This document shows positions 1 through 10,140 of a stretch of DNA of 15,763 nucleotides, in pieces (within the stretch, counting starts at the first letter, position 1; every line of letters begins with the position of its first letter). The notes beneath the pieces were generated by a model. It saw nothing but the letters and a program-made list of their open reading frames with translations. It was not told where the DNA came from and did no database searches. The stretch comes from Russula earlei. Taxonomy: Eukaryota; Basidiomycota; Agaricomycetes; Russulales; Russulaceae. The stretch is from positions 1-15,763 of the forward strand of contig JAGFNK010001045.1 of assembly GCA_025769875.1 (NCBI GenBank). The letters are read 5' to 3'. The position numbers and the translations under genes were made by a program.

Positions 1-938
1 GCGTCGTTCAGACGAGTAATTTATCTTTGCTCTAACTCCGCTCCACCCTTCGATGTCATGCGCTGAACGCGAGAGGAACCATAGAACATATCTCACGCTT
101 TTGAACCTTCATGCAATATTTCAAGATGGACCCATAGAAGCACGGTTCAGTACGAGCATGGCAGAGAGAATTATGCATTCCCTCCAAGGGTGAATCGTTG
201 CGGTTCTCCAATCGACGGGGCTTTCGCATTCATCGCCATTTTTCTGGTACATCCTGCACGACGAACTGAGCTCTATATCCGCAGAGGTAACAGAAATGAC
301 GTGCTGTGAATGGTGGGAGAGACAAAAGATGAACGTCCCTGGTTTTACGAGTCGGATCATTTTTGAATGGTGCCGGGGTAAACCACGACCGAGCTGTTTG
401 GGGGTGGGGATGGTGGGATCAATTCATTTGCGTCCATAGTGCGGTCACCATCAACGTGCAAGCCACAACAAGACCGTTTCTCGGGTGACTGACAGAATGT
501 GAAAAAGAAAAGTTTTGTGATTTGGAGCATCTAGATTATACCACAGTTACAAAGGGCAAGCATACGACATGTCGTACAGAGTGGAGACAGAAGGGCCTGA
601 GAAGAAAGGACATGAGAATACTGTGGCTGTATCACCATGGCGTTTACCGCCGAGGTGAACACATGCCATGATGACGTGAAAGGCGAGATTGTTCGCGGGT
701 GGTCCAAGCAGAACAGTACGTTGACAAGGTGAAAGTTGACAGCGTGGGCCGATCGACACAGGAACCGAACGACGGTTATGACTACGCATGTGACATATAG
801 GGTTTTTGACTTCCAACAAGTGTTCAAATAATGGACCTGGAACAGACCATAGAAGCAAAACGGAAGAGGGTTGGTTGGTTGTTCGAAGGTGTCAGATCCC
901 GTCCACGAGACGGACTCGGCAAGCACGACACGATGGTC

Positions 939-961
939 ACATGACATGCTTTTTGTCATGT
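939..961. repeat. Small perfect hairpin
   Basis: ACATGACA at 939-946 and TGTCATGT at 954-961 form an 8-bp perfect stem with a 7-nt T-rich loop. No function can be assigned, and a structure this small can arise by chance. Confidence 0.4.
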
Positions 962-1613
962 CAGGGCATCAATCATTTTCGAGTGGGCTCGTCAATGTTA
1001 TGAGCGCACAATCATGTCACAATGGCTACTTCCTCTCACTAACAGAACCATTCCTCTGATACTATTGGCCCCTCCTAATTTTATGCATGCTGATGGTGGG
1101 GTAGTGTCACCCTGTATGAAAACTGTCATCATTTCGATTTTCGGGCGGAAAGTGAGCGAATAGAGCTAGTAGGACATCAATGACAGGTGCGAGATGGAAG
1201 GCATGGAAAGGGAGCTTCCATCCTATGTGGCACAAAAGCAGCGAATCTTAGTCGACATGCAATATGATTGAAGTTTGTGTTGCAGGGAACTGGGACGAAT
1301 TGACCTGTCAGATGGAAGTGCAAAGCTACTGTTGACGCTGACCGATGAACATGGAGTAAGTTGGTGCGAAGAATTGTGCAGCCTAGCCTGGGCCACTGAA
1401 GCAAGCATTTAGGTACACCCAGGGGCCAATGAGGGAGCAAGCATCTGAGCTCTCGCGGACATCGGAGGCAGCGGGTTCCCCTTCTCTTCTAAGACTCAAC
1501 TTTACGCTCGCGAGGTATGTTACAAGCCTGAGGTTTCGAATGGGCAGATGAGATGCAGGGTGCCAGGCAAGTGCTATCATAGGCTGGTCATTCTGTGACT
1601 GTTTGCCCACATG

Positions 1614-1683
1614 ACATGTCGGGAATTTGGGAGGCCATTATAATGAGATTGTATAAAAAATATAATTCAAATTTCCGACATGT
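1614..1683. repeat. Imperfect inverted repeat with AT-rich centre
   Basis: The left arm at 1614-1629 (ACATGTCGGGAATTTG) and the right arm at 1668-1683 (CAAATTTCCGACATGT) are reverse complements at 15 of 16 positions. They enclose 38 bp that are rich in A and T. The structure could form a cruciform or hairpin, could be a pair of binding sites, or could be a remnant of a very small non-autonomous element. I see no clear target-site duplication and no coding capacity. Confidence 0.6.
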
Positions 1684-2146
1684 GTTTTGGCCCGGCGGTG
1701 GATATAGAGTCGTGTACTACCTAATGCTGGCTTGGGAAACTAGCACAGGGAATAGGGGCCTGTATGGACCTATGGGGATGAGGGGCTTGAAAAACGGCAT
1801 CGAAGTTGGCTATGGCTCGGACGATGCATAGCTTAGCAAAAGCGAGCGGGTGACACCGGCATCAGTGTTAAGCGCGTGCGATCGACCCCGGCAGATCACA
1901 AGCGGATCACGGTGATTATGTCAGCGATACGTCTAAGCGCGAGTTTTACTTGTTGTTCCGTGACTTCAGCGGTTGGGTTTCGCGCCCCTTCAGAAACACA
2001 GACACATGTCGGTGACCACTGAGCACCGCAGGCCCTAGAAATTCCAGGATAAAGCGAATGACGCGCTGCGGACAACTTTAGCTCCCAACGTATTTTTGGG
2101 GCCTCTGTTGCAGAAGCGACGCATGATGGAAGCGACTCTAGTGGAG

Positions 2147-2154
2147 TATAAAGT
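2147..2154 (+). promoter_or_regulatory. Putative TATA box of the acid phosphatase gene
   Basis: TATAAAGT lies 41 bp upstream of the chosen phosphatase ATG at 2188. This spacing suits a short 5' leader in a fungal gene. It is the only good TATA-like match close to that start. The sequence match is direct; the assignment to this gene is inferred. Confidence 0.5.
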
Positions 2155-2187
2155 AAAGATTGCGTCGACGGACTCGTCCACCCGGAC

Positions 2188-4456
2188 ATGATCCTATTCC
2201 CCAAGCTCGGCCTCCTTGCCCTCATCACCGCCGCGTGTGCGCACAAACGCGGCGAGTCAAGGGCCTCGACGTTTGCTGGTTCGACTTCAACCTTCCAGTT
2301 TCCTCCACCTGGTCTGGACACCTCGGTCCCCGATCCCGACTTCCCCGGCCCAAGCGCAGTCGGGAACGCAGGGCCCACCCCGAGTTCGTCTTTTTTTTCC
2401 TCCTCGACTCTGGTAGGGTTCACCCAGACGCTCACACGCACACACGCATCGGGCCCGCCGTCCGTGATTTTGACCCTCAGCTGGCGATGAGGCGTTCGCT
2501 GTCGAGACCGCGCCGGCCGTCCCCGTGATCGAGAACGAGTCGCCCGTCGTCCGCCCCGATACCTCTGACCGCAAGGGCCGGAAGTTCGACGTGATCCGCA
2601 GTTGGGGCTCACTCTCACCAATGTTCTCCCTTGATCGCGGCACGTTTGGTCTTCCCGACGCGTCTCCCCTTGTTCCCAATGGTTGCACCTTGAAAGCCGT
2701 TCACATCCTTCACCGTCACGGCGCAAGATACCCTACATTGTCCGACACCGGCCCTTCGTCCTTCGCGGCCAAGATCAACTCTGCGGCCGCCGGCGCCGGC
2801 TTTACTGCTACCGGCCCATTGGCCTTCCTCGACACATGGATTTTGAAACTCGGCGCCGAGATCTTGACGCCCTTTGGCCGGCAACAATTGTCAGTTTACG
2901 CGTCGCTCTTGTCTTTACTCTGTGTCTCCTGACGGTAGAGCGCAGATACGAACTCGGTGTCAACACTCGAATCCGGTATGGAGACCTTTTAAAAGAAGCC
3001 ACGGGGCTCCCTGTGTGGCGCACAACCTCGCAAGGTTGGTAGTCTCCACCTACAGACGTAGTGTCACAGCTTGATCCGCTTTCGGGCAGAGCGCATGGTA
3101 GATTCTGCGTGAGTGAACCTTGACAGACCCGTCCGCTGCGATGCCTGCAGACTCAAATCTTCCCTGCACAGTCTACAATTCGCGGCCGGTTTCTTTGGCG
3201 TACAGGAGTTTTCGACGAGCTACCATCAACTTATCGAGATCGAGTCATCTGGGTTCAACAGCACCCTTGCCGCATACGATGTGTGTCCAAATAGTAACAA
3301 CGCGATCGGGAATTTCGGTCACACCCAGGCCGCAAAATGGGCCAGTATCTATACAGCGCCGATTATCAAGAGGCTTCAACCCCATATCAATGGTGTCAAT
3401 CTTACCGCTGTAGACATCGTCGCCATGCAGGAAACCTGCGCATATGAGGTGCGTCTCGAAGGATGTCCGACACACCGAGTGCGTTGGGACTGAAAGATGC
3501 GGAACAAACAGTCTGTCGCGCTTGGCTTTTCCAGCTTCTGCGATTTGTTCACCGAGTCCGAGTGGGGTTCCTTCGAGTATTTCTTCGGTGCGTGCCCGCT
3601 TTGGTCAACGTTCACGATGCATTCTGACCGCGGTCTGGAGACCTCAAATTCTGGTATGGCAACGGGCCCGGGAACCCTACTGCTGCCGCGCAGGGCATCG
3701 GTTACGTCTCGGAGGTCATCTCGCGCCTCACGCAGACGCGCATCGCGAACTTCGACACCTCGGTCAACTCCACCATCGTGTCCAGCGACGTCACCTTCCC
3801 GTTCGGCCAGCCGATCTTTGTCGATGCGACCCACGACACCATCATCTCCTCCGGTGAGTTGGGACTTGGATCGCATCGGATCGGCTATTAACGCGACGAT
3901 GGAATTCTCAAGTGCTCGTCGCCTTGAATTTGACGGGCCTCGCTTCGAGCGGTCCCTTGCCAACGAACCGCATCAAAAGCAACCGCGTACGTACGCCATC
4001 CTTTCCCCCCCCCTCCCCCTTTCCTTCTTCGGCCCCAGCCCCGCTCATGGTGTCCCCAACGATACGTTTTGACAGCAATGGGTCACCAGCCACATCGTAC
4101 CGTTCGCCACGAACCTCGTCGCACAGGCGCTCTCCTGCCCCGCTCCTTCGAGTTCGCATCGTCCTTCCTCTTCCCCTTCCCCCTCCGGCCCGACGACGCA
4201 CGTCCGATGGATCCTCAACGACGCCGTCGTCCCGCTCACCGGCGTCGAGGGCTGTCCGTCCAACAGGGACGGCCTGTGCGACCTGCCGACGTACGTCGAC
4301 GGCACGCAGCGCCGGATCGCGGAGGTCGACTACCGGTTCGACTGCTTCTCGAGCTACTCGATCCCCGTTCCGGACGACATCCTCGACGGTCGTTTCCCGC
4401 CCGCTTTGCGGAACAACGCGACGGCGCCGGTCGGACATGTCGGGGCCCGCCGCTGA
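2188..4456 (+). CDS. Secreted histidine acid phosphatase (phytase-like), 9 exons
   Basis: Histidine phosphatase superfamily, branch 2: hydrolyses phosphomonoesters, possibly phytate, outside the cell. Proposed exons are 2188-2383, 2481-2889, 2946-3034, 3090-3108, 3172-3448, 3512-3587, 3641-3853, 3913-3986 and 4076-4456, giving 577 codons with every phase closing. Residues 1-18 look like a signal peptide (MILFPKLGLLALITAACA). The catalytic motif RHGARYP falls at about residues 144-150, and the proton-donor HD motif (THDTII) at about 420-421. Other family landmarks are FGRQQL, a WRTTSQERMVDSA-like block, FAAGFFGV, and a Cys-containing C-terminal domain. The least certain join is intron 1 (donor GTTCGT at 2384); it was chosen because it restores the TGDEAF segment in frame. 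The 19-nt exon at 3090-3108 is easily missed by gene finders. Substrate preference (phytate or general) cannot be read from the sequence. Confidence 0.9.
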
Positions 4457-4480
4457 TGATGATGATGATGATGATGATGA
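4454..4480 (+). repeat. (TGA)9 microsatellite beginning at the phosphatase stop codon
   Basis: Nine perfect TGA units run from 4454 to 4480. The first unit is the stop codon of the phosphatase, so the frame meets nine consecutive stop codons. In the other two frames the repeat would read as Asp or Met runs. Confidence 0.95.
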
Positions 4481-4524
4481 TCCCTTTTTTTCATGGCCCT
4501 CCTATGTTTATATTTATCGCCGCA

Positions 4525-4545
4525 TCGTCACTCGTCACTCGTCAC
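4525..4545. repeat. Tandem 7-mer TCGTCAC, three copies
   Basis: Three perfect head-to-tail copies lie downstream of the phosphatase. The array is short and probably came from replication slippage. Confidence 0.8.
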
Positions 4546-4683
4546 TATTCACAATATATACACATTACAATCCTTACTTAGAAGGCTGGAGTTCCTCTGT
4601 TGTTGCTTCGGGCAACGACGATAATAGGAAGAAAGCAGAGAAAAACCGCATGCGAGTCGTGCTAGCAATCGCTGTATCAGTGA

Positions 4684-4704
4684 CGTTGAACGTTGAACGT
4701 TGAA
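4684..4704. repeat. Tandem 7-mer CGTTGAA, three copies
   Basis: Three perfect head-to-tail copies lie between the convergent genes, about 140 bp after the other 7-mer array. No function is evident. Confidence 0.8.
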
Positions 4705-4910
4705 CACCCAATTCGTATATCAGCATCATCGACACAGGGCCACAACGTTCCAGAGGAAGCAAACAACACGGGAAATATCATCAAAGAACCTTGCCGCGTT
4801 GGTGATCTACCTATAAAACATACAGGTTTCTTCCTGTGTGGTTAAAGCTTGACGATGAATATGCATCGCTACATGACGCTACACAGAATACAGCTCCTCC
4901 GCACGTTTCT

Positions 4911-7476
4911 CTAATCTACATCCATCTCGGGCGGCCCTTGTGTTTCCTCTGTTCTTAGCTCTGGTTGCGGCGTCTCTGGCTTCGGCGGTGGGTTGGGTGT
5001 TTCCGCGCCGCTACGTGGCGTCTCCGCACCATCAACCTTCGGCGGCTTGGGCTTCGGTCGTGTGAGAATGGGCGTCGCAAAGTAGATAACCTCGTCCCGC
5101 TTCTTCCCGATCTCGGCAGCGGTTAGCACCGGATCAACGTTCTTCGGGCGCTCGGCTTGCCGCACGGACTGATCCTCGAGCCATTTCTGAATCGTCACGG
5201 CCTTCTCAACGACCGACTGCTTATCCTTCTCGTCGATGTGCGCAAACCGCTCTTCTGTCGAAGTTGCTTGCGAGATATACTGGTTGATCGTCTCGCGGAG
5301 CTGAGCCGCAGCCCTCGGTCGCTCTTCAGCTTCTCGCCAGCGCGTCGTAATGGGATCTCCCAGCTTCTTGGCCGCATCGAAACGGGAGACGTAGGCGGAT
5401 TTTGTGGCGTCCTCACCCTCCTCCGAGTAAAGCCAGTCTTCATTCTTTGACAATTCTGCGAGCAATGCGTCCCTCTCTTGGGGCTGCACGAAGGGTGCAT
5501 AGCGATCTTCTAACTTGGACCGCATGTCGTAAATGTATTCCTCAAGAGCGTTCTTGCGTTCCTGGATAGGTTTAGCATTAGAATCTTGATCTGGCACTGT
5601 GCATGCAACGCACCTCGGTATCCTGTACCAGCTTGTCGTTTGCGTGCATTGTGAGCTCTTTCTCCCTATATTTGTCCACCACGGATGAATCAAGTCCTCC
5701 ATATCCGGCGACGTAGGGAACGGCGTTCTTCTTGACAACCTTTTTCTTTTTTGGTGGCTCCGTCGACTCGCCGTCGACTTGCATTTCCTCTTTCTCCTCG
5801 ATCTCCTCCGTATAGACTGCCTCGAAGGACAGAATTCCATGCAGATTCAGTCGAGCCTTGACACGAACGGTAGAGTAATCGCCCGTTGGTGAGGGACCGA
5901 CCTCTTTTACTGTGAGGCGCCCAATCCAAGGATTGATGGACCCTGGGAGACCACTAGGTTCGGCGTATACAGCCTCAACGTCGAAGGGGGCCTTGCGATA
6001 AAAGGTGAGTACCTTGGTTGACGGTATTCCGTTGCCACGAGGGAAGACGATCAGTTCGGTGTCTTCCTCCTCATCTGCGAGGCTCTTCTCCCAGCTTACT
6101 TTGATGGGGTTGACAGCAATATCATGGATAGCGAAATCGCGCACACGGAAAACCGGTGAAAGAGTCGCACATGCAAAAGTAGAGCCTCGAGCGCATGCCT
6201 CGTCTTGATTGAGTGTCGTCGAGAGAGGCTTGGAAGGGAATACGGATTGGATTTTCGCACGTACCGCAGGGACACGGGTCGAGCCGCCAACGAGCTCGAT
6301 TGCGTCGATCTGCTCAATACTCAATCCAGATTCTTCTAGGGCACGCTGAAGTGGCGCTGGAATGCGGTCTAAAAGATCTACGATGAGTTGTTCATACTGC
6401 TCCCGCGTGAGTCTTGAAGATGCGTCGACGTCGTTCATGATGGATTCGACGCTAAGCGGCGCCTCTGCATTCGCCGAAAGGATCTTCTTGAGCTTCTCTG
6501 TGGCGGAATACAGCCGGAATGTTGCTTTGGGATTGGAAAGCACGTCGATTTTATATTTCGTCTTGAATTCCTCCGCAAAGTGCCGGACAAGAGCATAGTC
6601 GATGTCGCGACCGCCCAGGTGCGTGTCATATGCCGTGCTCTTGACAGTCAGCTGTCCCTTGGAGAAGGCGACGACAGCGACAGACATGCTCGAGTGACCG
6701 ATGTCTACAAAGACGACATGCCGCGGGTTCTCGGGATCTGGGAGGTCGGATTTTGTGATGCCGTACCCAAATGCGACGGCAGTGTGGTCGGGAATCAATC
6801 GGAGAGGATTCAGACCCGCGATCGCCGCGGCGTTGAGCAGTGCTCGTCTTTGCACATCAGTATACCAGCCAGGAATAGCGATAACGACGTCCGACACGCC
6901 AATTTTGAGTTCTTTCATCGCAATGTCACGCAACCTGCCCAGATACATGCCTACCAATTGCGTGGCGGAGAAAGCAGTTGGTTCGCCAAGGTAATTGACC
7001 TATACGGGGCCGAAAGTGAGTCGAAGGAAGGCCGATTTGTGAGATGGGTCAGCAGACACACACCTGGGCACACAACAGATCCATCTACATCGAGCAAGTT
7101 CACGTGAGTGAACCCCTTCTCGACTTGCTGGATTTCGACATCATGCAACGTCCGACCGAGAAGTCGCTTCAGCGAGCCGACCGTGTTACGAAAATTTGAG
7201 ATCTCCTGGGTCTTTGCAGATTCGCCGAGAGCGCGCTGCTTGGGACCGAACGAAACAAGTGAGCTAGAGATAGGGAATCAGTGGAGGAATCCGATAAGAG
7301 ACGGAAGGTGCTCACGGTGTTGCGCGGTTCGATACTTCGTTGGTGATGATATCGATTCCTCTGTGTCTTGCAACGCCGATCTATATTATTCGGGTCAAGA
7401 AACAAGAGGGAGGGACAAGTGGTTGGGATGATACCTTGCTGTGGAGGGAACCAAAATCAATACCGACGACGGACAT
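4911..7476 (-). CDS. SSE1: Hsp110/Sse1-type Hsp70-family chaperone
   Basis: Cytosolic Hsp110: nucleotide exchange factor for Hsp70 and a holdase for unfolded proteins. Exons in gene order are 7476-7435, 7380-7316, 7263-7062, 6999-5614 and 5561-4911, giving 781 residues with all phases closing. The N-terminal ATPase domain begins MSVVGIDFGS and continues with TNEVSNRATPS, an AIPGWYTD segment, a second phosphate-binding loop VDIGHSS and an adenosine-site ELVGGSTRVP. The FGS/GHSS variants and the long acidic and Lys-rich insertion (EEIEEKEEMQVDG, PPKKKKVVKK) in the substrate-binding half separate Hsp110 from canonical Hsp70. The C-terminus ends MDVD, without the EEVD tail of cytosolic Hsp70. The third intron uses donor GTGTGT at 7061; the overlapping GT at 7063 would break frame. 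A step-type heat shock element lies upstream. Yeast Sse1 is somewhat shorter (about 690 residues). Confidence 0.95.
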
Positions 7477-7995
7477 GGTGGTGACAGAAGGTGGAGGAGG
7501 GAGAGCAGCAGCTTCGTGTTTTATTTGATCATTTTCGGTGATCGTGCGTGACGTCAAATTTTCGAGAGGCTTCTACAGCCTTCCGACGATGAGTAACAAA
7601 CATCCCATCTGATACAAAGAACCTATATACACAACAAAAAGAATGTATTATAAAAGATTGTCGCTTTTCTTTTTTTCCAAATCAAAAGAAATACACAAAT
7701 GCAAAAATGTCTAGTGGCAAGCCAGAAAACCAACGAAAGATATCGAAAGTGAACAGTTAGGCGTACCAGCCGCGCGGTCATGCACACAGGGTCCCTGACG
7801 ACGGTGGAATCTAGACCCCCACTCTTCCCTCTTCCCTTCGCATGCGGGTCCTTGGTTGATAGTACAATGCTGGCACGTAGCGGACAAAGCGAGATCGATG
7901 TAGATGATCATGCGGTATAGTGATATGGATATCGTAACGGCTGGTAAACACGTCCTTCACCAAAGATTATACGCACCGGTAGAGCGAGTATGCTA
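7477..7995. other. Intergenic: Hsp110 promoter and 3' flank of the glycosyltransferase
   Basis: Both flanking genes are on the minus strand, so this interval holds the Hsp110 upstream region near 7477-7700 and the glycosyltransferase 3' flank above it. Visible elements are a step-type heat shock element at 7561-7583 and AT-rich TATA-like text around 7623-7652. The 66-codon open frame at 7711-7911 has no family resemblance and I do not call it a gene. Confidence 0.7.
7561..7583 (-). promoter_or_regulatory. Step-type heat shock element upstream of Hsp110
   Basis: TTC occurs at 7561-7563, 7571-7573 and 7581-7583, each separated by exactly 7 bp (read as GAA-n7-GAA-n7-GAA on the gene strand). This is the published architecture of step-type heat shock elements bound by HSF trimers. 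It lies 85-107 bp upstream of the Hsp110 start codon, where such an element is expected. The pattern is seen directly; binding is inferred. Confidence 0.65.
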
Positions 7996-9667
7996 TCATC
8001 GCGCCGAGCCAACTTGCATCTCCATCGGCTGCTGAGCGTAATACGGCACGGGTGACGCTAGATCGTGATAAGGCTGCCTCATCTTGTCATCGGTGATACC
8101 CATGCCACCGTCTGCAGCTGCCGTAGCAGCCGTGGGATCGCCAATGCCGGCGCGGGTACCCCACGCAGTCTACAAATAGAGCGTGTAGTGTTAAACGTTA
8201 AAGAAAGACCGAAGGTGTGCCTACCACGTGAAGGGTAAACAGCGCATATATTTTCATGATTGCGAAGTAGTACCCGAACAAGATAAATGCAGGAACGTGA
8301 ACAATGTCTTGAGGACGTTTCCAGAGATGGGGGAGAAGCTTGGCTGTTCGCGTAGCAAAGAGCCAGACAAGGTAGCTCATGACGACGTTCCTAATAGGGG
8401 TCAGACACAAGTTTAAGCCATGGTCGTGATGCAGAGTTCGTACCACCACGGCAAATGAAAGCCACCAGTTTCCGATGGGATCGTACTCTTGTAGACAATG
8501 TATCCGACAAGAGCAGGACCGGCAAGAAGAGTAAGAGGATTGAACAACTTGTCGACCTGAACGAGATAAACGTCAATCACGCTACAGCAGGAAATATTTG
8601 ATAATAAGATTTTCACCATCGTATATGCCACATATGGATGAATGGTCCAGATGTGCCGTTCCATGAAGAGTGATCGCAAATCGGACCGCCAGGTATTTCT
8701 GGTCCACCGAAGCACTTGCTTCAAAAAGCGCCAGTTGGGCTTCATCGTACTGAGCAAGTCTGCTTCCTTGCAACACTGCACATAGGTACTCCAACCGTGG
8801 GTGACCATCCAGCGTGTAAGGAACTTGTCATCACCCGAGTTAAGTTGGTATTTGCCGAGCCAGAAATCGTGGGTAAAGCCGTGTAAAAAGTCAGGATCTT
8901 TCAAGATGACAGTACGATAGGCCGCTGTTCGTCCAGAGAGACATGGAAGGCCACCGTCGATGTGTGTTGACGACGTGATCTCAATATTGCGGATAGTGAG
9001 GCGGAATGCGGCAAGCACTTCCCACACCGTCATGCGGTCACCAACGGGTTTCACACTCTGTGAGGTGCCAACTCCGCCGACCTTCTGATCCTCGAAACAG
9101 GCCAAAACGTAAGGAAGGAGCGTTGGAGCCCAGATTGCGTCGTCATCGGCGAAGACAATTATGTCTGTCGTTGTATTTTTAATGCCGTGGGACATCTGTA
9201 AGCGCTTATTCGCGAATGGGACCGTTAAGACACGTATGCGCTCGGGGTCGACGGAATTGGCAAGGTCTTGCAAGGGACCAAGCATGTTCTCCTCGGTGAT
9301 GATGAGGATCTCCTTGGGTTTGCCGACGAGCCAGCTGTGGGCAGCCTCCTTGAACTCCTCACCAGCATCGATGGTGGGGACTATGATGGTGACATCCTCC
9401 GAGGCGACGTAAGTGGGATTCTCGGGAAGGGGAACGGGGCGATAGGCGAGAGACGCAGAAATGCGGATGAGGTACCAAAGATAACGATAAAATCTGTAAA
9501 AGTACGTGAGAGGTTGGGGGGCCTGAGGGGGTGTGGAAACTTGGAAACCAACCCAATTATACCAAAAGGCACGACTGGTGGCGAAAAAAAAAAATTCAGT
9601 AGGGGTTTTTCAAATGGGAAATTGTGTGCATACATATAGGAAAGGTGTCTCTGGTCAAGTATAGCAT
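7996..9667 (-). CDS. Membrane family-2 glycosyltransferase (polysaccharide/hyaluronan synthase-like)
   Basis: Processive GT2-type enzyme expected to polymerise a sugar from a UDP-sugar at a membrane; sugar and product are unknown. Exons in gene order are 9667-9634, 9574-9553, 9493-8444, 8390-8225 and 8169-7996, giving 481 residues with all phases closing. An N-terminal hydrophobic segment (FPIFVPFGIIG, then FYRYLWYLIR) is followed by RPVPLPENP and the GT-A core VTIIVPT. Catalytic landmarks are the DXD-type FADDDAIW (Asp 135-137), GGLPCLSGRTAAYR, the SGDD acceptor motif (about 239-241) and QVLRW (about 278-282), matching the D,D,D,Q(Q/R)XRW pattern of the family. Several C-terminal membrane segments and a short polar tail follow. 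Related fungal proteins include Cryptococcus Cps1-like synthases. The first two exons are the least certain part; ATG 9667 has A at -3. Confidence 0.85.
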
Positions 9668-10140
9668 TGTAGTGCGTCAGGAGGGACTTAGAACGGGAGG
9701 GGGTCGGACAGGGCGATATGTGGGGGGGGGACGAGTATGCAGACTAAATGAATGGTATGGCTCGTCTCGCGACGAGAAAGATACTGTGGAGGACAGTGGA
9801 CGTAGAGACGAGGTGATGGTCGTGTAAAGAAGAGAAGAGGAAAAATCAAGGGCGGCAGAGCCTCAAAACAGAGACAATCATTCGGGGTTGGCTCTCATTC
9901 CGGCGACAATCACCGCCCAAGCGGACTTTGAATATTTTTCTCCTTGCCATGCCGTCATTATTACACGGTTACGGTTACTGCGCAGCCTCAAAGACACAGA
10001 ATTGATATTGATTCTACAGTACACATGGTTGTATGGGCGGAAAGGTAATCCCTGTGCGTGGAGGACACATTGCGAACGGAGCAGAATAGGGCAAGCACTG
10101 AGAAATGAGGAAGCCTGATCAAGCGGTTTATACCCTAGAG
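9668..10140. other. Intergenic: glycosyltransferase upstream region
   Basis: This lies between the ligase stop and the glycosyltransferase start, both genes on the minus strand. Read on that strand, the part next to the start is rich in C and T, as is common for fungal core promoters and leaders. It includes a run of ten G on the + strand (9721-9730 region) and a 6-bp hairpin (CTCGTC/GACGAG, 9761-9776). I find no convincing gene; the 99-codon open frame crossing 9878-10177 overlaps the ligase end and resembles nothing. Confidence 0.6.

Larger units (their letters stand above)
1..2146. other. Long stretch without a supported gene
   Basis: Open frames here are short, overlap on both strands and show no recognisable domain, no conserved motif and no chain of splice sites that would join them. 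The longest (142 codons, minus strand, 531-959) has an unstructured Cys/His/Ser-rich composition typical of chance translation. I see no tRNA or rRNA and no transposase or reverse transcriptase motifs. The stretch contains a perfect 14-bp palindrome (563-576), a small hairpin (939-961), an imperfect inverted repeat with an AT-rich centre (1614-1683), and four copies of ACATGTCG. Its right end must include the promoter of the phosphatase gene. A long non-coding RNA or a fast-evolving multi-exon gene cannot be excluded by eye. Confidence 0.6.
4457..4910. other. Intergenic region between convergent 3' ends
   Basis: This is the 3' flank of both the phosphatase (+) and Hsp110 (-). Besides the rest of the TGA repeat it holds two unrelated 7-bp tandem triplets: TCGTCAC at 4525-4545 and CGTTGAA at 4684-4704. 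AT-rich text around 4546-4575 may carry 3'-end signals, but I see no canonical AATAAA and no gene. Confidence 0.7.

Noticed and set aside
451..456. Possible Pho4/NUC-1-like CACGTT site upstream of the phosphatase
   Set aside because: It is a single six-base match about 1.7 kb from the start codon, so chance occurrence is likely.
531..959. 142-codon minus-strand open frame in the gene-free left region
   Set aside because: No recognisable domain, no clear promoter or splice partners, and competing open frames on the other strand.
1896..2726. 276-codon minus-strand open frame over the 5' part of the phosphatase
   Set aside because: It is antisense to the conserved RHGARYP-containing exon, has an Arg/Gly/Ser-rich chance composition and shows no family motif.
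3912..4703. 263-codon plus-strand frame including an Asp run from the TGA repeat
   Set aside because: It is a shadow of the phosphatase exons; the Asp run is just the GAT frame of the microsatellite.
9494..9591. Continuous reading of the glycosyltransferase upstream of 9493 (SRAFWYNWVGFQV)
   Set aside because: It looks protein-like, but it has no start codon, runs into a TGA and would need a phase that the 9634 donor does not supply. The two-intron model from ATG 9667 closes without any correction.
9381..9635. 84-codon frame starting MYAHNFPFEKP as an alternative glycosyltransferase start
   Set aside because: It enters the conserved exon in the wrong frame unless one T is added to an 11-base T run.
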